Of a DNA stretch of 64,000 nt, positions 35,730 to 45,995 are shown piece by piece. The position numbers and the translations under genes are program-made. The DNA comes from Corynebacterium nuruki S6-4 (GTDB lineage Bacteria > Actinomycetota > Actinomycetes > Mycobacteriales > Mycobacteriaceae), in NCBI RefSeq assembly GCF_007970465.1, contig NZ_CP042429.1, positions 3,109,956 through 3,173,955 on the forward strand, written 5' to 3'. The notes under the pieces are model-generated. The model ran no database searches, was not told where the DNA came from, and saw only the letters and a list, made by a program, of their open reading frames with translations. Within the stretch, counting starts at the first letter, position 1, and each line of letters begins with the position of its first letter.

Positions 35730-36923
35730 GTGTCGGGTTCCCTCAGCTCCGTCATACTCATTGCCGTCGTGTGGCTGCTGCTGCTCACCCCGTTGTTCCT
35801 GCGTCGTCACCAGCCGGTGCGACGGACCTCGAAGGCCCTGTCCGAGACCAGGGTGCTGCACGAGGGTGGAACTGGGATCGAGCGGCCACACCGGCGTCCA
35901 CTGCCCGCCGAGAGCCTCTACCACGCGGACCCCGACGAGGACATCGAACTGGTGGACGCCGAACCTGAGCAGGTGCTCATCGACGACACGCCGGATGCCG
36001 CGGAGCGGGCCGTGCCGACCCGGGTGATCGACGGTGAAGTCGTCGGCTACCGGCCGCTCGATGACGAGGACACCGGGGAGTTCCCGCCGGTGGACGTCGA
36101 CAGCGACGATGACGTGGTCGCCGTGCGGGAGCTCGGCGGCGAGGTCACGGTGGTCGTCGCCGAGGACGCCGGCGCTGCTGACACAGACGACACCGACGAC
36201 GGAGCCGACACAGCCGACACAGCCGACACAGCCGACACTGACACCGTCGACGACGCCGAAGACACCGACGGCACCGACGAGGACCGTCCGGACTTCGCGG
36301 CCGTGCCCGTCGCCTACTTCCGCGGCGGGGACACGGATGTCTCGGTCGGTACCGATGACACGGTGGTGGAACGTGCCGGCCTGCCCGCCGTCCGCGAACC
36401 GGAGCAGCCGGAGGAACTGACGGACGAGGATCTGGCGTATGCGGCGGCGCACCGCGGCCGGGGATTCTACGACCCGGTGACCTCCCAGGAGCTGGCCGAA
36501 CGCCGGCAGACCCGGCGGCGGCGGACTCTCGCGGGACTCGGTGTCCTGCTGGTGCTCGCCGTGGTCGGCGGGGTGTTCGTCGGCGGCGCGGCATGGGCCG
36601 CGGTCGTCGTCATGGCCGCACTCACCGGCGTGTACCTCTACTACCTGCGCCGGCAGACGGTCGAGGAGCAGGAGCTGCGGCACCGGCGCATCGCCCGCAT
36701 GCGGCGGGCCCGGGCCGGTGTCCGCAGTACGGACGACAGTGAACTCGGCGTGCCGGACCGGCTGCTGCGGCCGGGTGCGGTGGCGCTCGAGATCGACGAC
36801 GAGGCCCCCGAATTCGCCGCCCTCCCGGTCGGGGACTACGTCGGCGACGACAGCGATGACGGCTACGGCAGCTACGACGGCCGTGGCGGCTACGACGACC
36901 GTCGGAGCTACCGCGCAGTCTGA
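35730..36923 (+). CDS. glpR: Membrane receptor-like protein, probable GlpR
   Basis: 397 residues. An N-terminal helix (LSSVILIAVVWLLLLTPLFL) is followed by about 230 residues rich in Asp, Glu and Thr with an ADT repeat, certainly disordered. Two adjacent helices (about 266-306: TLAGLGVLLVLAVVGG and AVVVMAALTGVYLYYL) come next, then a basic patch and a Tyr/Gly/Asp-rich tail. Topology and place after glp and rimJ match GlpR of Corynebacterium and Rv0996 of mycobacteria, which recruits Glp to the membrane. The GTG start has GAGAGGA upstream. Confidence 0.75.
   Translation: MSGSLSSVILIAVVWLLLLTPLFLRRHQPVRRTSKALSETRVLHEGGTGIERPHRRPLPAESLYHADPDEDIELVDAEPEQVLIDDTPDAAERAVPTRVIDGEVVGYRPLDDEDTGEFPPVDVDSDDDVVAVRELGGEVTVVVAEDAGAADTDDTDDGADTADTADTADTDTVDDAEDTDGTDEDRPDFAAVPVAYFRGGDTDVSVGTDDTVVERAGLPAVREPEQPEELTDEDLAYAAAHRGRGFYDPVTSQELAERRQTRRRRTLAGLGVLLVLAVVGGVFVGGAAWAAVVVMAALTGVYLYYLRRQTVEEQELRHRRIARMRRARAGVRSTDDSELGVPDRLLRPGAVALEIDDEAPEFAALPVGDYVGDDSDDGYGSYDGRGGYDDRRSYRAV
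36204..36239 (+). repeat. Four 9-bp tandem repeats inside glpR
   Basis: Four copies of GCCGACACA (the last ends in T) encode Ala-Asp-Thr four times within the acidic linker. The unit is a multiple of 3, so copy-number change would keep the frame and only alter linker length. Confidence 0.85.
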
Positions 36924-36956
36924 CCCGGCGTCCGGTACTAGTAGGCTGGGTCCATC

Positions 36957-37367
36957 ATGAACACTCCCGCCGTCCGTGACGCGGCCCTGCTGCTGCTCCG
37001 TGTGGTCCTCGGTCTCGTCTTCATCGCCCACGGGTGGGACAAGGCGTTCCGGACCGGTATCGACGCGACCGTGACGGACTGGACCTCCCTCGGCATCCCC
37101 CAGCCCCGGATGTCGGCCTGGGCGGTGTCGGTCGTCGAGATGCTCGGTGGGGCGATGCTGGTCCTCGGCCTGCTGACGCCCGCCGCCGGCGTGGTCCTGG
37201 CCCTCGACATGGTGGCCGCCTTCTACTTCGTGCACCTGGACCACGGTCTGTTCGTCACGGAGGGGGGCTGGGAACTCGTTCTCGTCCTGTTCGCCGCCTG
37301 TGTGACACTCGTCGTGTTCGGTCCGGGACGCGCCAGCCTCGACCGGGCACTGTCCAGGTTCGGCTAG
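36957..37367 (+). CDS. DoxX-family membrane protein
   Basis: A 136-residue, four-helix membrane protein: LLLLRVVLGLVFIAHGWDKAF, then SVVEMLGGAMLVLGLL and VVLALDMVAAFYFVHL. In mycobacteria DoxX works with superoxide dismutase and SseA in a redox complex; neither partner is here. No Shine-Dalgarno; TAGGCT at 36942-36947 ends 9 nt before the ATG. The zinc-finger gene follows 13 nt later. Confidence 0.88.
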   Translation: MNTPAVRDAALLLLRVVLGLVFIAHGWDKAFRTGIDATVTDWTSLGIPQPRMSAWAVSVVEMLGGAMLVLGLLTPAAGVVLALDMVAAFYFVHLDHGLFVTEGGWELVLVLFAACVTLVVFGPGRASLDRALSRFG

Positions 37368-37380
37368 GGGAGGGGAGTAC

Positions 37381-38190
37381 GTGGACTGTGAGGACGTAAG
37401 GGCGGTCCTGTCGGCGCGGCTGGACGGGGAACCCGATCCACCGGGGACCGACGGGGACGCCGTCGACGCACATCTGGCCGCCTGCCCGGACTGCCAGGCG
37501 TGGTACGCCTCGGTGAGCGATCTGAACCGTCGGCTCCGGGTCGGCGGCGTCGACGGGGCCGGTGCCGTCAGCGGGTCGGCGTCGGACGCGCGGGAACTGG
37601 CCGAGCAGATGGTCGCCCTCGCCGACCGGACGCCGGAGCTCTCCCACGGGCTGCGTAACAGGTCCCTGCCGCTGGTGGTGGCCCGGCTGGTGCTCGTGGT
37701 CCTGGCGGCGGCCTATGTCGTGTGGGCGGTGGTCCTGCTGGTCGGTGCGACCGGTGGAGACGGCGGCACGACGGTGGCCGGCTCCGGCGGGGCGGTGGGC
37801 AACGCCGGCGACCCGGATCTGGCCCGGATGTCGGTGGATGCCGCGACCGTTCGGCTCGCGCTGGCTGCCGGTCTGGTCCTCGGGGCGGTCCGGCCGCGGT
37901 CCGCCCCGGGCCTGCTGCCGGTGTTCCTGGCGCTGTGGGGTTTCGGGGCGGGGTTCTCGACCCGGGACCTCGTGCTGGGGTACCTCGATGTCGGGGCGGT
38001 CTCGGGTCTGCTGCTGCACCTGGTCGCCTGCGTGGCGCTGTGCGTGGTGTGGCTGGCCCGCCACCATGCGGTGGATCCGGTGCGCCAGTCGCTGCGGGGG
38101 CTGACCGCCCGGCCGGTGGCCTACAGTCCGTCGGACGCCGTCCGGAACTCGACCTGGCGGCCGGGCGACCCCGGCGACCGGCCGCTGTGA
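37381..38190 (+). CDS. Membrane protein with N-terminal anti-sigma-type zinc finger
   Basis: 269 residues. The first 50 carry an HC2 zinc finger (AHLAACPDCQAW, with Cys3 earlier), as in zinc-binding anti-sigma factors. Four hydrophobic segments follow from about residue 98 onward (LVVLAAAYVVWAVVLLVGA, then two or three more). No sigma factor gene is adjacent, so its partner is unknown. GTG start with AGGGGAG about 5 nt upstream. Confidence 0.78.
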   Translation: MDCEDVRAVLSARLDGEPDPPGTDGDAVDAHLAACPDCQAWYASVSDLNRRLRVGGVDGAGAVSGSASDARELAEQMVALADRTPELSHGLRNRSLPLVVARLVLVVLAAAYVVWAVVLLVGATGGDGGTTVAGSGGAVGNAGDPDLARMSVDAATVRLALAAGLVLGAVRPRSAPGLLPVFLALWGFGAGFSTRDLVLGYLDVGAVSGLLLHLVACVALCVVWLARHHAVDPVRQSLRGLTARPVAYSPSDAVRNSTWRPGDPGDRPL

Positions 38191-38203
38191 TACTCCGGCC
38201 CGG

Positions 38204-39802
38204 TCAGGTCCAGCCGGGCAGCCACATGCGCAGCTGCCACTCGGTGTGCGTCAGCGGCATGCCGGTGAAGATCGGCAGGAAGAACAGGAACACCGCGACG
38301 ACGAGGACCAGGTAGATTCCGCCGAGCGCGTAGCCGGTGCGGCGGAGCCAGAAGGCGGTCAGCCGACCTGCACCGGCAGCGGCGTCCGGACGCCGGAGCG
38401 ACCACGTGGCAATCCGGCCGAGCAGCAGGCCCAGACCGATGACGATGAACGGCGCGAGGTTCGCGGCGTAGAACAGGTACATCTGCCGGTCGACGTTGAG
38501 CAACCAGGGCAGGAACCCCGCGAGGTAGCCGACGACCGGCACCGCCCAGCGGACGTCGCGCCGGACGGCGAGCCGCCACAGCCCCCACAGCAGGACGGGT
38601 GCGGCGAGGAACCAGATCACCGGGGTCCCGGTGAGCAGCACCACCTCCTTGTCCCCGGTCGTGTCACTGGTCTGGCTGTAGTACAGCAGGCCTCGGGTGC
38701 TGGCGATCCAGTCCCACGGTTTCGACTCCCACGGGTGGTGGTGACCGTTGGAGTTGGTCAGTTCCTCGTGGAAGTCGAGGACGGACAGGTGGTAGTAGAG
38801 GAAGTTCAGCCAGGAGTCCGGCAGGAAGTCCAGTCCCCAGCCGGCGATCCGCTCGTTGCCGGCCTCCGCCTCGTGGCGGAAGACGCTGGTCTCCGAGGAG
38901 AACCAGGTGCGCCAGGACAGGATGTAGACCATCGCCGGGACGATGACGAGGGAGGCCACGGCGGGCACGCAGTCACGGCCGAGGGTGCCCCGCAGCGGCT
39001 GCCGGACGCCGAACCGGTGGCGCCGCCACCAGTCGATCCCGACGACCGCGACGCCGAAGAAGGCGATGTAGTACAGGCCGGACCACTTCACCGCCACGGC
39101 ACAGCCCAGCGTCACGCCGGCGGCGAACCGCCACCAGCGGTAGCCGAGCCGGGGACCTGCCGACGAGTCCGCCATCCGGCCCTCGGCGGCGACCCGCCGG
39201 AACCGCGCCTCCATCTGCGCATGGTCGCGGAGGAGGAGGTAGACGGTGAGGACGACGAAGAAGACCTGGAAGTGGTCGAGCATGCCGGACCGGCCGGTGA
39301 CGAAGAGGATGCCGTCGCACAGGGCGAGCACGCCGGCGGCGAGCCCCGCCCAGTCGGCGGCGGCGACCGTCGCGGCATCCGGTGTGGCTCCGGCGCCCCC
39401 GGTTGCCCCGTCGCGGGCGGCGAGCATGAGCCGGCGGGTGACGGCGGCGCACAGCAGGATGACCCCGACCGCGCACAGTGCGGACATGATCCGCCAGCCG
39501 AACGGGGTGTCCCCGAACACAGCCAGTCCGATCGCCTCGATGTGTTTGCCCAGCGGTGGGTGGACGACCAGCCCGTAGGCCGGGTTATCCTCGATACCGC
39601 CGACGCCGGCGAACCAGCCGCCCCGGAGGATCTGCCAGGACTGGGGGACGTAGTGCTTCTCGTCGAAGACCGGGGTGCCCGCGTCGGTGGGGTGCGACAG
39701 TCCGATGAGGCGGGACGCCAGCCCCAGTACCGCGAGCGCGGTGAGGATGGTCCACCACCGGGTCGGCCGGTGACGGGCGGGGGCGGCGGTGGTCTCGTTC
39801 AC
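38204..39802 (-). CDS. pmt: Protein O-mannosyltransferase (GT39)
   Basis: A 532-residue, multi-helix membrane enzyme that moves mannose from polyprenyl-phosphate-mannose onto secreted proteins. The first loop has the catalytic acidic pair region PVFDEKHYVPQSW, followed by YGLVVHPPLGKHIEAIGL. Ten or more hydrophobic helices follow, with the end region VFLFFLPIFTGMPL. It matches Rv1002c and corynebacterial Pmt. The GTG start lies 8 nt after TAGGAT on the minus strand, with no Shine-Dalgarno. It is divergent from rsmI across only 29 bp. Confidence 0.93.
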   Translation of the reverse strand: MNETTAAPARHRPTRWWTILTALAVLGLASRLIGLSHPTDAGTPVFDEKHYVPQSWQILRGGWFAGVGGIEDNPAYGLVVHPPLGKHIEAIGLAVFGDTPFGWRIMSALCAVGVILLCAAVTRRLMLAARDGATGGAGATPDAATVAAADWAGLAAGVLALCDGILFVTGRSGMLDHFQVFFVVLTVYLLLRDHAQMEARFRRVAAEGRMADSSAGPRLGYRWWRFAAGVTLGCAVAVKWSGLYYIAFFGVAVVGIDWWRRHRFGVRQPLRGTLGRDCVPAVASLVIVPAMVYILSWRTWFSSETSVFRHEAEAGNERIAGWGLDFLPDSWLNFLYYHLSVLDFHEELTNSNGHHHPWESKPWDWIASTRGLLYYSQTSDTTGDKEVVLLTGTPVIWFLAAPVLLWGLWRLAVRRDVRWAVPVVGYLAGFLPWLLNVDRQMYLFYAANLAPFIVIGLGLLLGRIATWSLRRPDAAAGAGRLTAFWLRRTGYALGGIYLVLVVAVFLFFLPIFTGMPLTHTEWQLRMWLPGWT

Positions 39803-39831
39803 AGGGAGCCATCCTATAAGGTCTTCAGACC
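39803..39831. promoter_or_regulatory. 29-bp divergent promoter, pmt / rsmI
   Basis: Between the two start codons lies a single A+T-rich core, CCTATAAGGT (39813-39822). It gives TAAGGT (39817-39822) for rsmI, 9 nt before its ATG, and TAGGAT (39816-39811, minus strand) for pmt, 8 nt before its GTG. Both -10 boxes share the same bases, and each -35 would fall inside the opposite gene. Both transcripts would be leaderless. Confidence 0.6.
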
Positions 39832-40740
39832 ATGGACGATGAAGTTCTCCGTCAGTTGCTTGACCGTGCTGCCTCGACCCGCCCCTGCCCGGGCGGCGGG
39901 ATCATCCTCGCGGCGACCCCGCTCGGCACCGCCCTCGATGCCTCGGTGCGGTTCATCGACGCCCTCGGCAGCGCCGATATCGTCGCCGCCGAGGACACCC
40001 GCCGGACCCGTGCCCTGGCGGACAACCTGGGGGTGGAGATCACCGGGAAGATCGTCTCGAACTTCGACCACAACGAGGGGGAGCGGGCCGCCGGCCTCGT
40101 CGAGCGTGCGGCGTCCGGCGCGCGGATCCTCGTGGTGACGGACGCCGGGATGCCCTCGGTCTCCGACCCCGGCTTCCCGCTGGTGCAGGCCGCGCAGGCC
40201 GCCGGTGTGCCGGTGACCTGCCTGCCGGGGCCCTCGGCGGTGCCGACGGCGCTCGCCCTGTCGGGCATCGGGGTGGGGCACTTCGCCTTTGACGGCTTCG
40301 CCCCGCGCAAGGACGGCGACCGGCGGCGGTGGCTGGAACGGTTGCGCACCGAGCGCCGCGCTGTCGCCTTCTTCGAGTCCCCGCACCGGCTGCAGCGCAC
40401 CCTGGAGACCGCGGTGGAGGTCCTCGGCCCGGACCGGGAGGCCGCGGTGTGCCGTGAACTGACGAAGGTCCACGAGGAGATCCGCCGGGACTCGCTCGCC
40501 GGGCTCGTCGCCTGGGCCGACGCCGGCGGCACCGACGGTGCGGGGATCCGCGGGGAGATCACCGTGGTCGTCTCCGCCGCACCCGAGACCGGCCCGGTGG
40601 ACCCGGCCGATCTCGTGGCGGTGGTGGCGGAACGGACCGCCGGCGGCGAGCGGCTCAAGGACGCCTGCAAGGCGGTCGGCCGGGAGTACGGCGTCCCGAA
40701 CCGGGAACTGTACGAGGCGGTGCTCGCCTCCCGCGGCTGA
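39832..40740 (+). CDS. rsmI: 16S rRNA (cytidine1402-2'-O)-methyltransferase
   Basis: A 302-residue SAM-dependent methyltransferase of the tetrapyrrole-methylase fold. Motifs are ILAATPLGTALDAS, AAEDTRRTRAL, SDAGMPSVSDPG-like VVTDAGMPSVSDPG and LPGPSAVPTALALSG. An N-terminal extension of about 18 residues precedes the domain. Leaderless start as described for the shared promoter. Confidence 0.95.
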   Translation: MDDEVLRQLLDRAASTRPCPGGGIILAATPLGTALDASVRFIDALGSADIVAAEDTRRTRALADNLGVEITGKIVSNFDHNEGERAAGLVERAASGARILVVTDAGMPSVSDPGFPLVQAAQAAGVPVTCLPGPSAVPTALALSGIGVGHFAFDGFAPRKDGDRRRWLERLRTERRAVAFFESPHRLQRTLETAVEVLGPDREAAVCRELTKVHEEIRRDSLAGLVAWADAGGTDGAGIRGEITVVVSAAPETGPVDPADLVAVVAERTAGGERLKDACKAVGREYGVPNRELYEAVLASRG

Positions 40741-40758
40741 TGCAATAGGCTGGACGGC

Positions 40759-42594
40759 ATGTCGAAACATGTCCTCACCTCCGTTGCCTGGCCGTACGCC
40801 AACGGCCCCCGCCACATCGGACACGTCGCCGGGTTCGGCGTCCCCTCGGACGTCTTCGCCCGGTACGAACGAATGTCGGGCAACGAGGTGCTGATGGTCT
40901 CCGGGACGGACGAGCACGGCACGCCGCTGCTGGTCCAGGCGGAGAAGGAGGGCGTGCCGGTCCAGGAACTCGCCGACCGGTACAACCGCGTCATCGTCGA
41001 GGACCTCGCCGGACTGGGACTGTCCTACGACCTGTTCACCCGCACCACCACCCGCAACCACTACGCGGTCGTCCAGGAGCTGTTCCGCGGGCTCAACGAC
41101 AACGGCTACATGGTGAAGCAGACCACCACCGGGGCCATCGACCCGAAGACCGGCCGCACCCTGCCGGACCGCTTCATCGAGGGCACCTGCCCGATCTGCG
41201 GGGCGACCGACGCCCGCGGTGACCAGTGCGACAACTGCGGCAACCAGCTCGACCCGGCCGACCTCATCGACCCCCGGTCGAAGATCGACGGGGCGACCCC
41301 GGAGTTCGTCGAGACCGAGCACTTCATGCTCGACCTCCCGGCCTTCGCCGGTGCCCTGGAGGAGTGGCTGAAGACCCGCACCGGGTGGCGTCCCAACGTC
41401 CTGAAGTTCTCCCTGAACCTGCTCAAGGACATGCGTCCCCGCGCGATGAGCCGCGACATCGACTGGGGTGTGCCGGTGCCGATCGAGGGCTGGCAGGACA
41501 ACAACGCCAAGAAGCTCTACGTGTGGTTCGACGCGGTCGTCGGCTACCTCTCTGCCTCCATCGAGTGGGCGTGGCGCACCGGGGACCCGGAGGCCTGGAA
41601 GAAGTGGTGGTCCGATCCGGAGGCGCTGTCCTACTACTTCATGGGCAAGGACAACATCACCTTCCACTCCCAGATCTGGCCCGCCGAACTGCTCGGCTAC
41701 GCGGGGAAGGGCGACAAGGGCGGTGAGGTCGGGGTCCTCGGCGAGCTGAACCTGCCGACCGAGGTGGTCTCCTCGGAGTTCCTCACGATGTCCGGCTCGA
41801 AGTTCTCCTCCTCGAAGGGCGTGGTCATCTACGTCCGTGACTTCCTGCGGGAGTTCGGCCCGGACGCGCTGCGGTACTTCATCGCCGTCGCCGGCCCGGA
41901 GAACATGGACACCGACTTCACCTGGGACGAATTCGTCCGCCGGGTGAACACCGAGCTCGCCAACGAGTGGGGCAACCTCGTCAGCCGCACCGTGTCCATG
42001 GCCGTGAAGAACTTCGGTGAGATCCCCGCCCCGGCGGAGTTCACCGCGGAGGACCGGGACCTGCTCGATGACGCGGCCGCGGCGTTCGGCGTGGTCGGCG
42101 AGGCGATCAGCCACTGCCGGTTCAAGGCCGGGATCGCCGAGGCGATGCGCATCGTCGGCCGGGCGAACCAGTACCTCGCGGCCCAGGAGCCCTGGAAGCT
42201 GGCCAAGGATGAGGCGCAGCGCGACCGGCTCGGGACCGTGCTGTTCACGGCACTGCAGGTCATCGCGGACGCGAACACGCTGCTCACCCCCTACCTGCCG
42301 TTCTCCGCCCAGCGGGTCTTCGAGACCCTCGGCGGGACCGGCGTATGGGCCGCGCAGCCGGAGGTCCGGGAGGTCACCGACGATTCGCCGCTGACCCCGG
42401 TGGGTGTCGGCCTGCCGGAGGCGGGACGCAGCTACCCGGTCATCATGGGTGACTACGCCGACCAGCAGGCCCGCTGGGAGCGGATCGACCTCACCCCGGG
42501 GACGCCGCTGTCGAAGCCCGCCCCGCTGTTCACCCGCCTCGACCCGGAGCTCGCCGAGAACGGCCCGGAGTGGGCGCGGGTCGAGAAGGACTAG
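40759..42594 (+). CDS. metG: Methionyl-tRNA synthetase
   Basis: A 611-residue class I synthetase. The HIGH motif is in [11 protein letters not shown] (about residue 18), the zinc-binding knuckle is [18 protein letters not shown] (about 144-161), and the KMSKS loop is the variant FSSSKG. The C-terminal anticodon-binding helical domain is present, and there is no added tRNA-binding domain. TAGGCT at 40746-40751 lies 7 nt before the ATG, with no Shine-Dalgarno. Confidence 0.96.
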   Translation: MSKHVLTSVAWPYANGPRHIGHVAGFGVPSDVFARYERMSGNEVLMVSGTDEHGTPLLVQAEKEGVPVQELADRYNRVIVEDLAGLGLSYDLFTRTTTRNHYAVVQELFRGLNDNGYMVKQTTTGAIDPKTGRTLPDRFIEGTCPICGATDARGDQCDNCGNQLDPADLIDPRSKIDGATPEFVETEHFMLDLPAFAGALEEWLKTRTGWRPNVLKFSLNLLKDMRPRAMSRDIDWGVPVPIEGWQDNNAKKLYVWFDAVVGYLSASIEWAWRTGDPEAWKKWWSDPEALSYYFMGKDNITFHSQIWPAELLGYAGKGDKGGEVGVLGELNLPTEVVSSEFLTMSGSKFSSSKGVVIYVRDFLREFGPDALRYFIAVAGPENMDTDFTWDEFVRRVNTELANEWGNLVSRTVSMAVKNFGEIPAPAEFTAEDRDLLDDAAAAFGVVGEAISHCRFKAGIAEAMRIVGRANQYLAAQEPWKLAKDEAQRDRLGTVLFTALQVIADANTLLTPYLPFSAQRVFETLGGTGVWAAQPEVREVTDDSPLTPVGVGLPEAGRSYPVIMGDYADQQARWERIDLTPGTPLSKPAPLFTRLDPELAENGPEWARVEKD

Positions 42595-42678
42595 TTCGTC
42601 CTGTCCGGGGAGGTCGTGAATGCATGACCACTGGGAGGACGAGGAAGAACCCTCCCGGTGTCCCGGATGTCCGCGGAA

Positions 42679-42814
42679 CGAACCGACAGGTCGACGGCTC
42701 GGCCTCCATGTCGACATTGCGAACCGGCAGGTCGAAAAATCCGCCCCGGAGCAGCACCTGGGCTCGTGAACCCAACGGCCGGGAGAGCGGACCGACACCT
42801 CGGCTCGTGAAACC
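42679..42814. repeat. Degenerate repeat cluster between metG and tatD
   Basis: The 304-bp gap 42595-42898 contains two pairs of imperfect direct repeats, each pair spaced 41 bp. Pair A is CGAACCGACAGGTCGA at 42679 and CGAACCGGCAGGTCGA at 42720. Pair B is a 27-mer at 42747-42773 and 42788-42814 (22 of 27 identical), containing GGCTCGTGAA. All four share a CGRACCGACA-like core followed by a TC/CT and GGCTCG-like tail. The rest of the gap holds only the tatD -10 box. Confidence 0.6.
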
Positions 42815-42898
42815 GACGCCGACGACGACGTTCGCAACCTCCCCGGGAAGTACAGCCGGACCGGCCGTCCCCGGGGTCCACCGGCTACCCTGACAGCC

Positions 42899-43738
42899 AT
42901 GTCGAAGAGGAAGCGCCCGACTCCCGTCCCGCCCGAGCCCCTGCCGGAGCTGGCGGACGCCCACACCCACCTCGCCTCCTGCGGGGCGACGACCCCGGCG
43001 CAGGTGACCGAGGTCATGGACCGGGCGGCGGCGGTCGGGGTGCACCGGATCTGCACCGTCGGCGATGATCTCGCCGAGTCCGTCGAGGCGCTGGCGGCCG
43101 CGCACGCCGATGACCGGGTGTACGCCGCGTGCGCGGTGCATCCGACCAGGGCGTCCGACCTCTTCACCGACGGGGTGCAGGACCGGCTGCGGGAGCTCGT
43201 CGCCGACCCCCGGTGCGTGGCGGTGGGGGAGACCGGGCTGGACACCTACTGGATCACCCACGAACCGGAGACCACTGCGCCGCTCGACGTGCAGGAGGCG
43301 GCCCTGCGGTGGCACATGGCACTGGCCGCGGAGGTCGGCAAGCCGCTGATGATCCACAACCGGGAGGCGGACGCCGACCTGCTGCGCATCCTCGACGATG
43401 CCCCGGAGGATCTGCCGGTCATGCTGCACTGTTTCTCCTCGCCGCTCGCGGTCGCCCGGGAGGCGGTCGATCGCGGGTACTGGCTGAGTTTCTGCGGGAA
43501 CGTGACTTTCCGGCGCAATGAGGAACTGCGGGAGGCGGCACGGCTGTGCCCCGCGGACCGGATCCTCGTAGAGACGGATGCCCCGTTCATGACGCCGGAA
43601 CCGTTCCGGGGTGCCCGGAATGAACCGGCGTTCGTCGGGTACACCGCACGGTGTGTTGCCGAAGTGAGAGGTGTGACTCCCGAGGCCCTCGGGGCGCAGG
43701 TGGCGGGCAATGCGCGCCGGTTGTACGGATGGGTGTGA
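42899..43738 (+). CDS. tatD: TatD-family metal-dependent hydrolase
   Basis: A 279-residue TIM-barrel hydrolase/3'-exonuclease type. The metal-binding start is LADAHTHLAS, followed by VGETGLDTYW, MIHNREADADLL, MLHCFSS and ILVETDAPFMTPEPFRG, the full TatD set. TACCCT at 42886-42891 ends 7 nt before the ATG, with no Shine-Dalgarno. It lies before rpf2, as in mycobacteria. Confidence 0.94.
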   Translation: MSKRKRPTPVPPEPLPELADAHTHLASCGATTPAQVTEVMDRAAAVGVHRICTVGDDLAESVEALAAAHADDRVYAACAVHPTRASDLFTDGVQDRLRELVADPRCVAVGETGLDTYWITHEPETTAPLDVQEAALRWHMALAAEVGKPLMIHNREADADLLRILDDAPEDLPVMLHCFSSPLAVAREAVDRGYWLSFCGNVTFRRNEELREAARLCPADRILVETDAPFMTPEPFRGARNEPAFVGYTARCVAEVRGVTPEALGAQVAGNARRLYGWV

Positions 43739-43784
43739 CAGTCGCGACAAAATCGTGACATTCTGCTGCGGATGTTTGGCCGTG

Positions 43785-43805
43785 ACCGTATCGTTACCGT
43801 ATCGT
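43785..43805 (+). promoter_or_regulatory. 11-bp-phased direct repeat upstream of rpf2
   Basis: ACCGTATCGT occurs at 43785-43794 and again at 43796-43805, exactly one helical turn apart and 39 bp before the rpf2 start. Tandem repeats with about 11-bp phasing are typical of OmpR-family response regulator sites. MtrA is known to control rpf genes in Corynebacterium, so it is a candidate; the match to its box is not proven. Confidence 0.45.
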
Positions 43806-43807
43806 GA

Positions 43808-45019
<1,212 letters not shown>

Positions 45020-45056
45020 TCGTGGTCCCCGGGCCACCCCGGGTTATCATCGACCT

Positions 45057-45995
45057 GTGACCGACAGCGACAACACCAGCGACACCACCGGGATCCGGCT
45101 GCTCGGCCCGGTCGAGATCCGCGGCCTGGCCGCCGAACTCGACATCACCCCGACGAAGAAACTGGGGCAGAACTTCGTCCTCGACCCCAACACGGTCCGC
45201 CGGATCGTCACCGCCGCCGACCTCACCCCCGACGACCACGTCATCGAGGTCGGTCCGGGACTCGGCTCGCTGACGCTGGCCCTGCTGGAGCAGGCCGGGG
45301 ACGTCACCGCGGTGGAGATCGACCCGCGGCTGGCGGAGCGCCTGCCGCGCACCGTCGCCGAGTTCGCCCCGTCGCGCGCCGACGACGTCCACGTCGTCCG
45401 GCACGACGCCCTCACCCTCACCGCCGCGGACATGGATGCCGCCGGACTGCCGGCGCCCACCGCGCTGGTGGCCAACCTCCCGTACAACGTCTCGGTGCCG
45501 GTGCTGCTGCACCTGCTCGAGGAATTCCCGTCGATCACCCGCGTGCTCGTCATGGTGCAGCTGGAGGTCGCCGACCGGCTGGCGGCGTCCCCGGGATCGA
45601 AGATCTACGGGGTGCCGAGCGTGAAGGCGGGATTCCACGGGACCGTCCGCAAGGCCGGTACGGTCGGCCGGAACGTGTTCTGGCCCGCGCCGAAGATCGA
45701 TTCGGGGCTGGTGCGCATCGACCGGTGGACCGACGGGACCCGGCCCTGGCAGGCGGCCCTCGAGGACATCGGGGCCGACCGGCTGCAGGCCGAGGTCTTC
45801 GCGGTGACCGATGCGGCGTTCCTGCAGCGGCGCAAGACCCTGCGTGCCGCACTGTCCGGCTACTTCGGTTCCGGCGCCGCCGCGGGCGAGGTGCTGGCGG
45901 CCGCGGGGATCGACCCGCGGGAACGCGGCGAGAAGCTCTCCACCGAGCGGTTCGTCGATCTGGCGGTGGCCTCCCTCGGCAGGGCCGGACAATGA
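45057..45995 (+). CDS. ksgA: 16S rRNA (adenine1518/1519-N6)-dimethyltransferase
   Basis: A 312-residue SAM methyltransferase. The motifs are [28 protein letters not shown] and the catalytic [11 protein letters not shown]. The GTG start at 45057 follows TATCAT (45045-45050) by 6 nt, so it is probably leaderless; the long open frame upstream is a shadow of rpf2. Its stop overlaps the ispE start as ATGA. Confidence 0.95.
   Translation: MTDSDNTSDTTGIRLLGPVEIRGLAAELDITPTKKLGQNFVLDPNTVRRIVTAADLTPDDHVIEVGPGLGSLTLALLEQAGDVTAVEIDPRLAERLPRTVAEFAPSRADDVHVVRHDALTLTAADMDAAGLPAPTALVANLPYNVSVPVLLHLLEEFPSITRVLVMVQLEVADRLAASPGSKIYGVPSVKAGFHGTVRKAGTVGRNVFWPAPKIDSGLVRIDRWTDGTRPWQAALEDIGADRLQAEVFAVTDAAFLQRRKTLRAALSGYFGSGAAAGEVLAAAGIDPRERGEKLSTERFVDLAVASLGRAGQ

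Noticed and set aside
36204..36239. Short tandem repeats as a possible CRISPR
   Set aside because: The 9-bp units are contiguous, in frame and encode Ala-Asp-Thr; there are no spacers.
39814..43245. A 1143-codon open frame on the minus strand
   Set aside because: It is antisense to rsmI, metG and tatD, which have full family motifs. Its translation is low-complexity (Gly, Arg, Val, Asp), the usual shadow of G+C-rich codon use.
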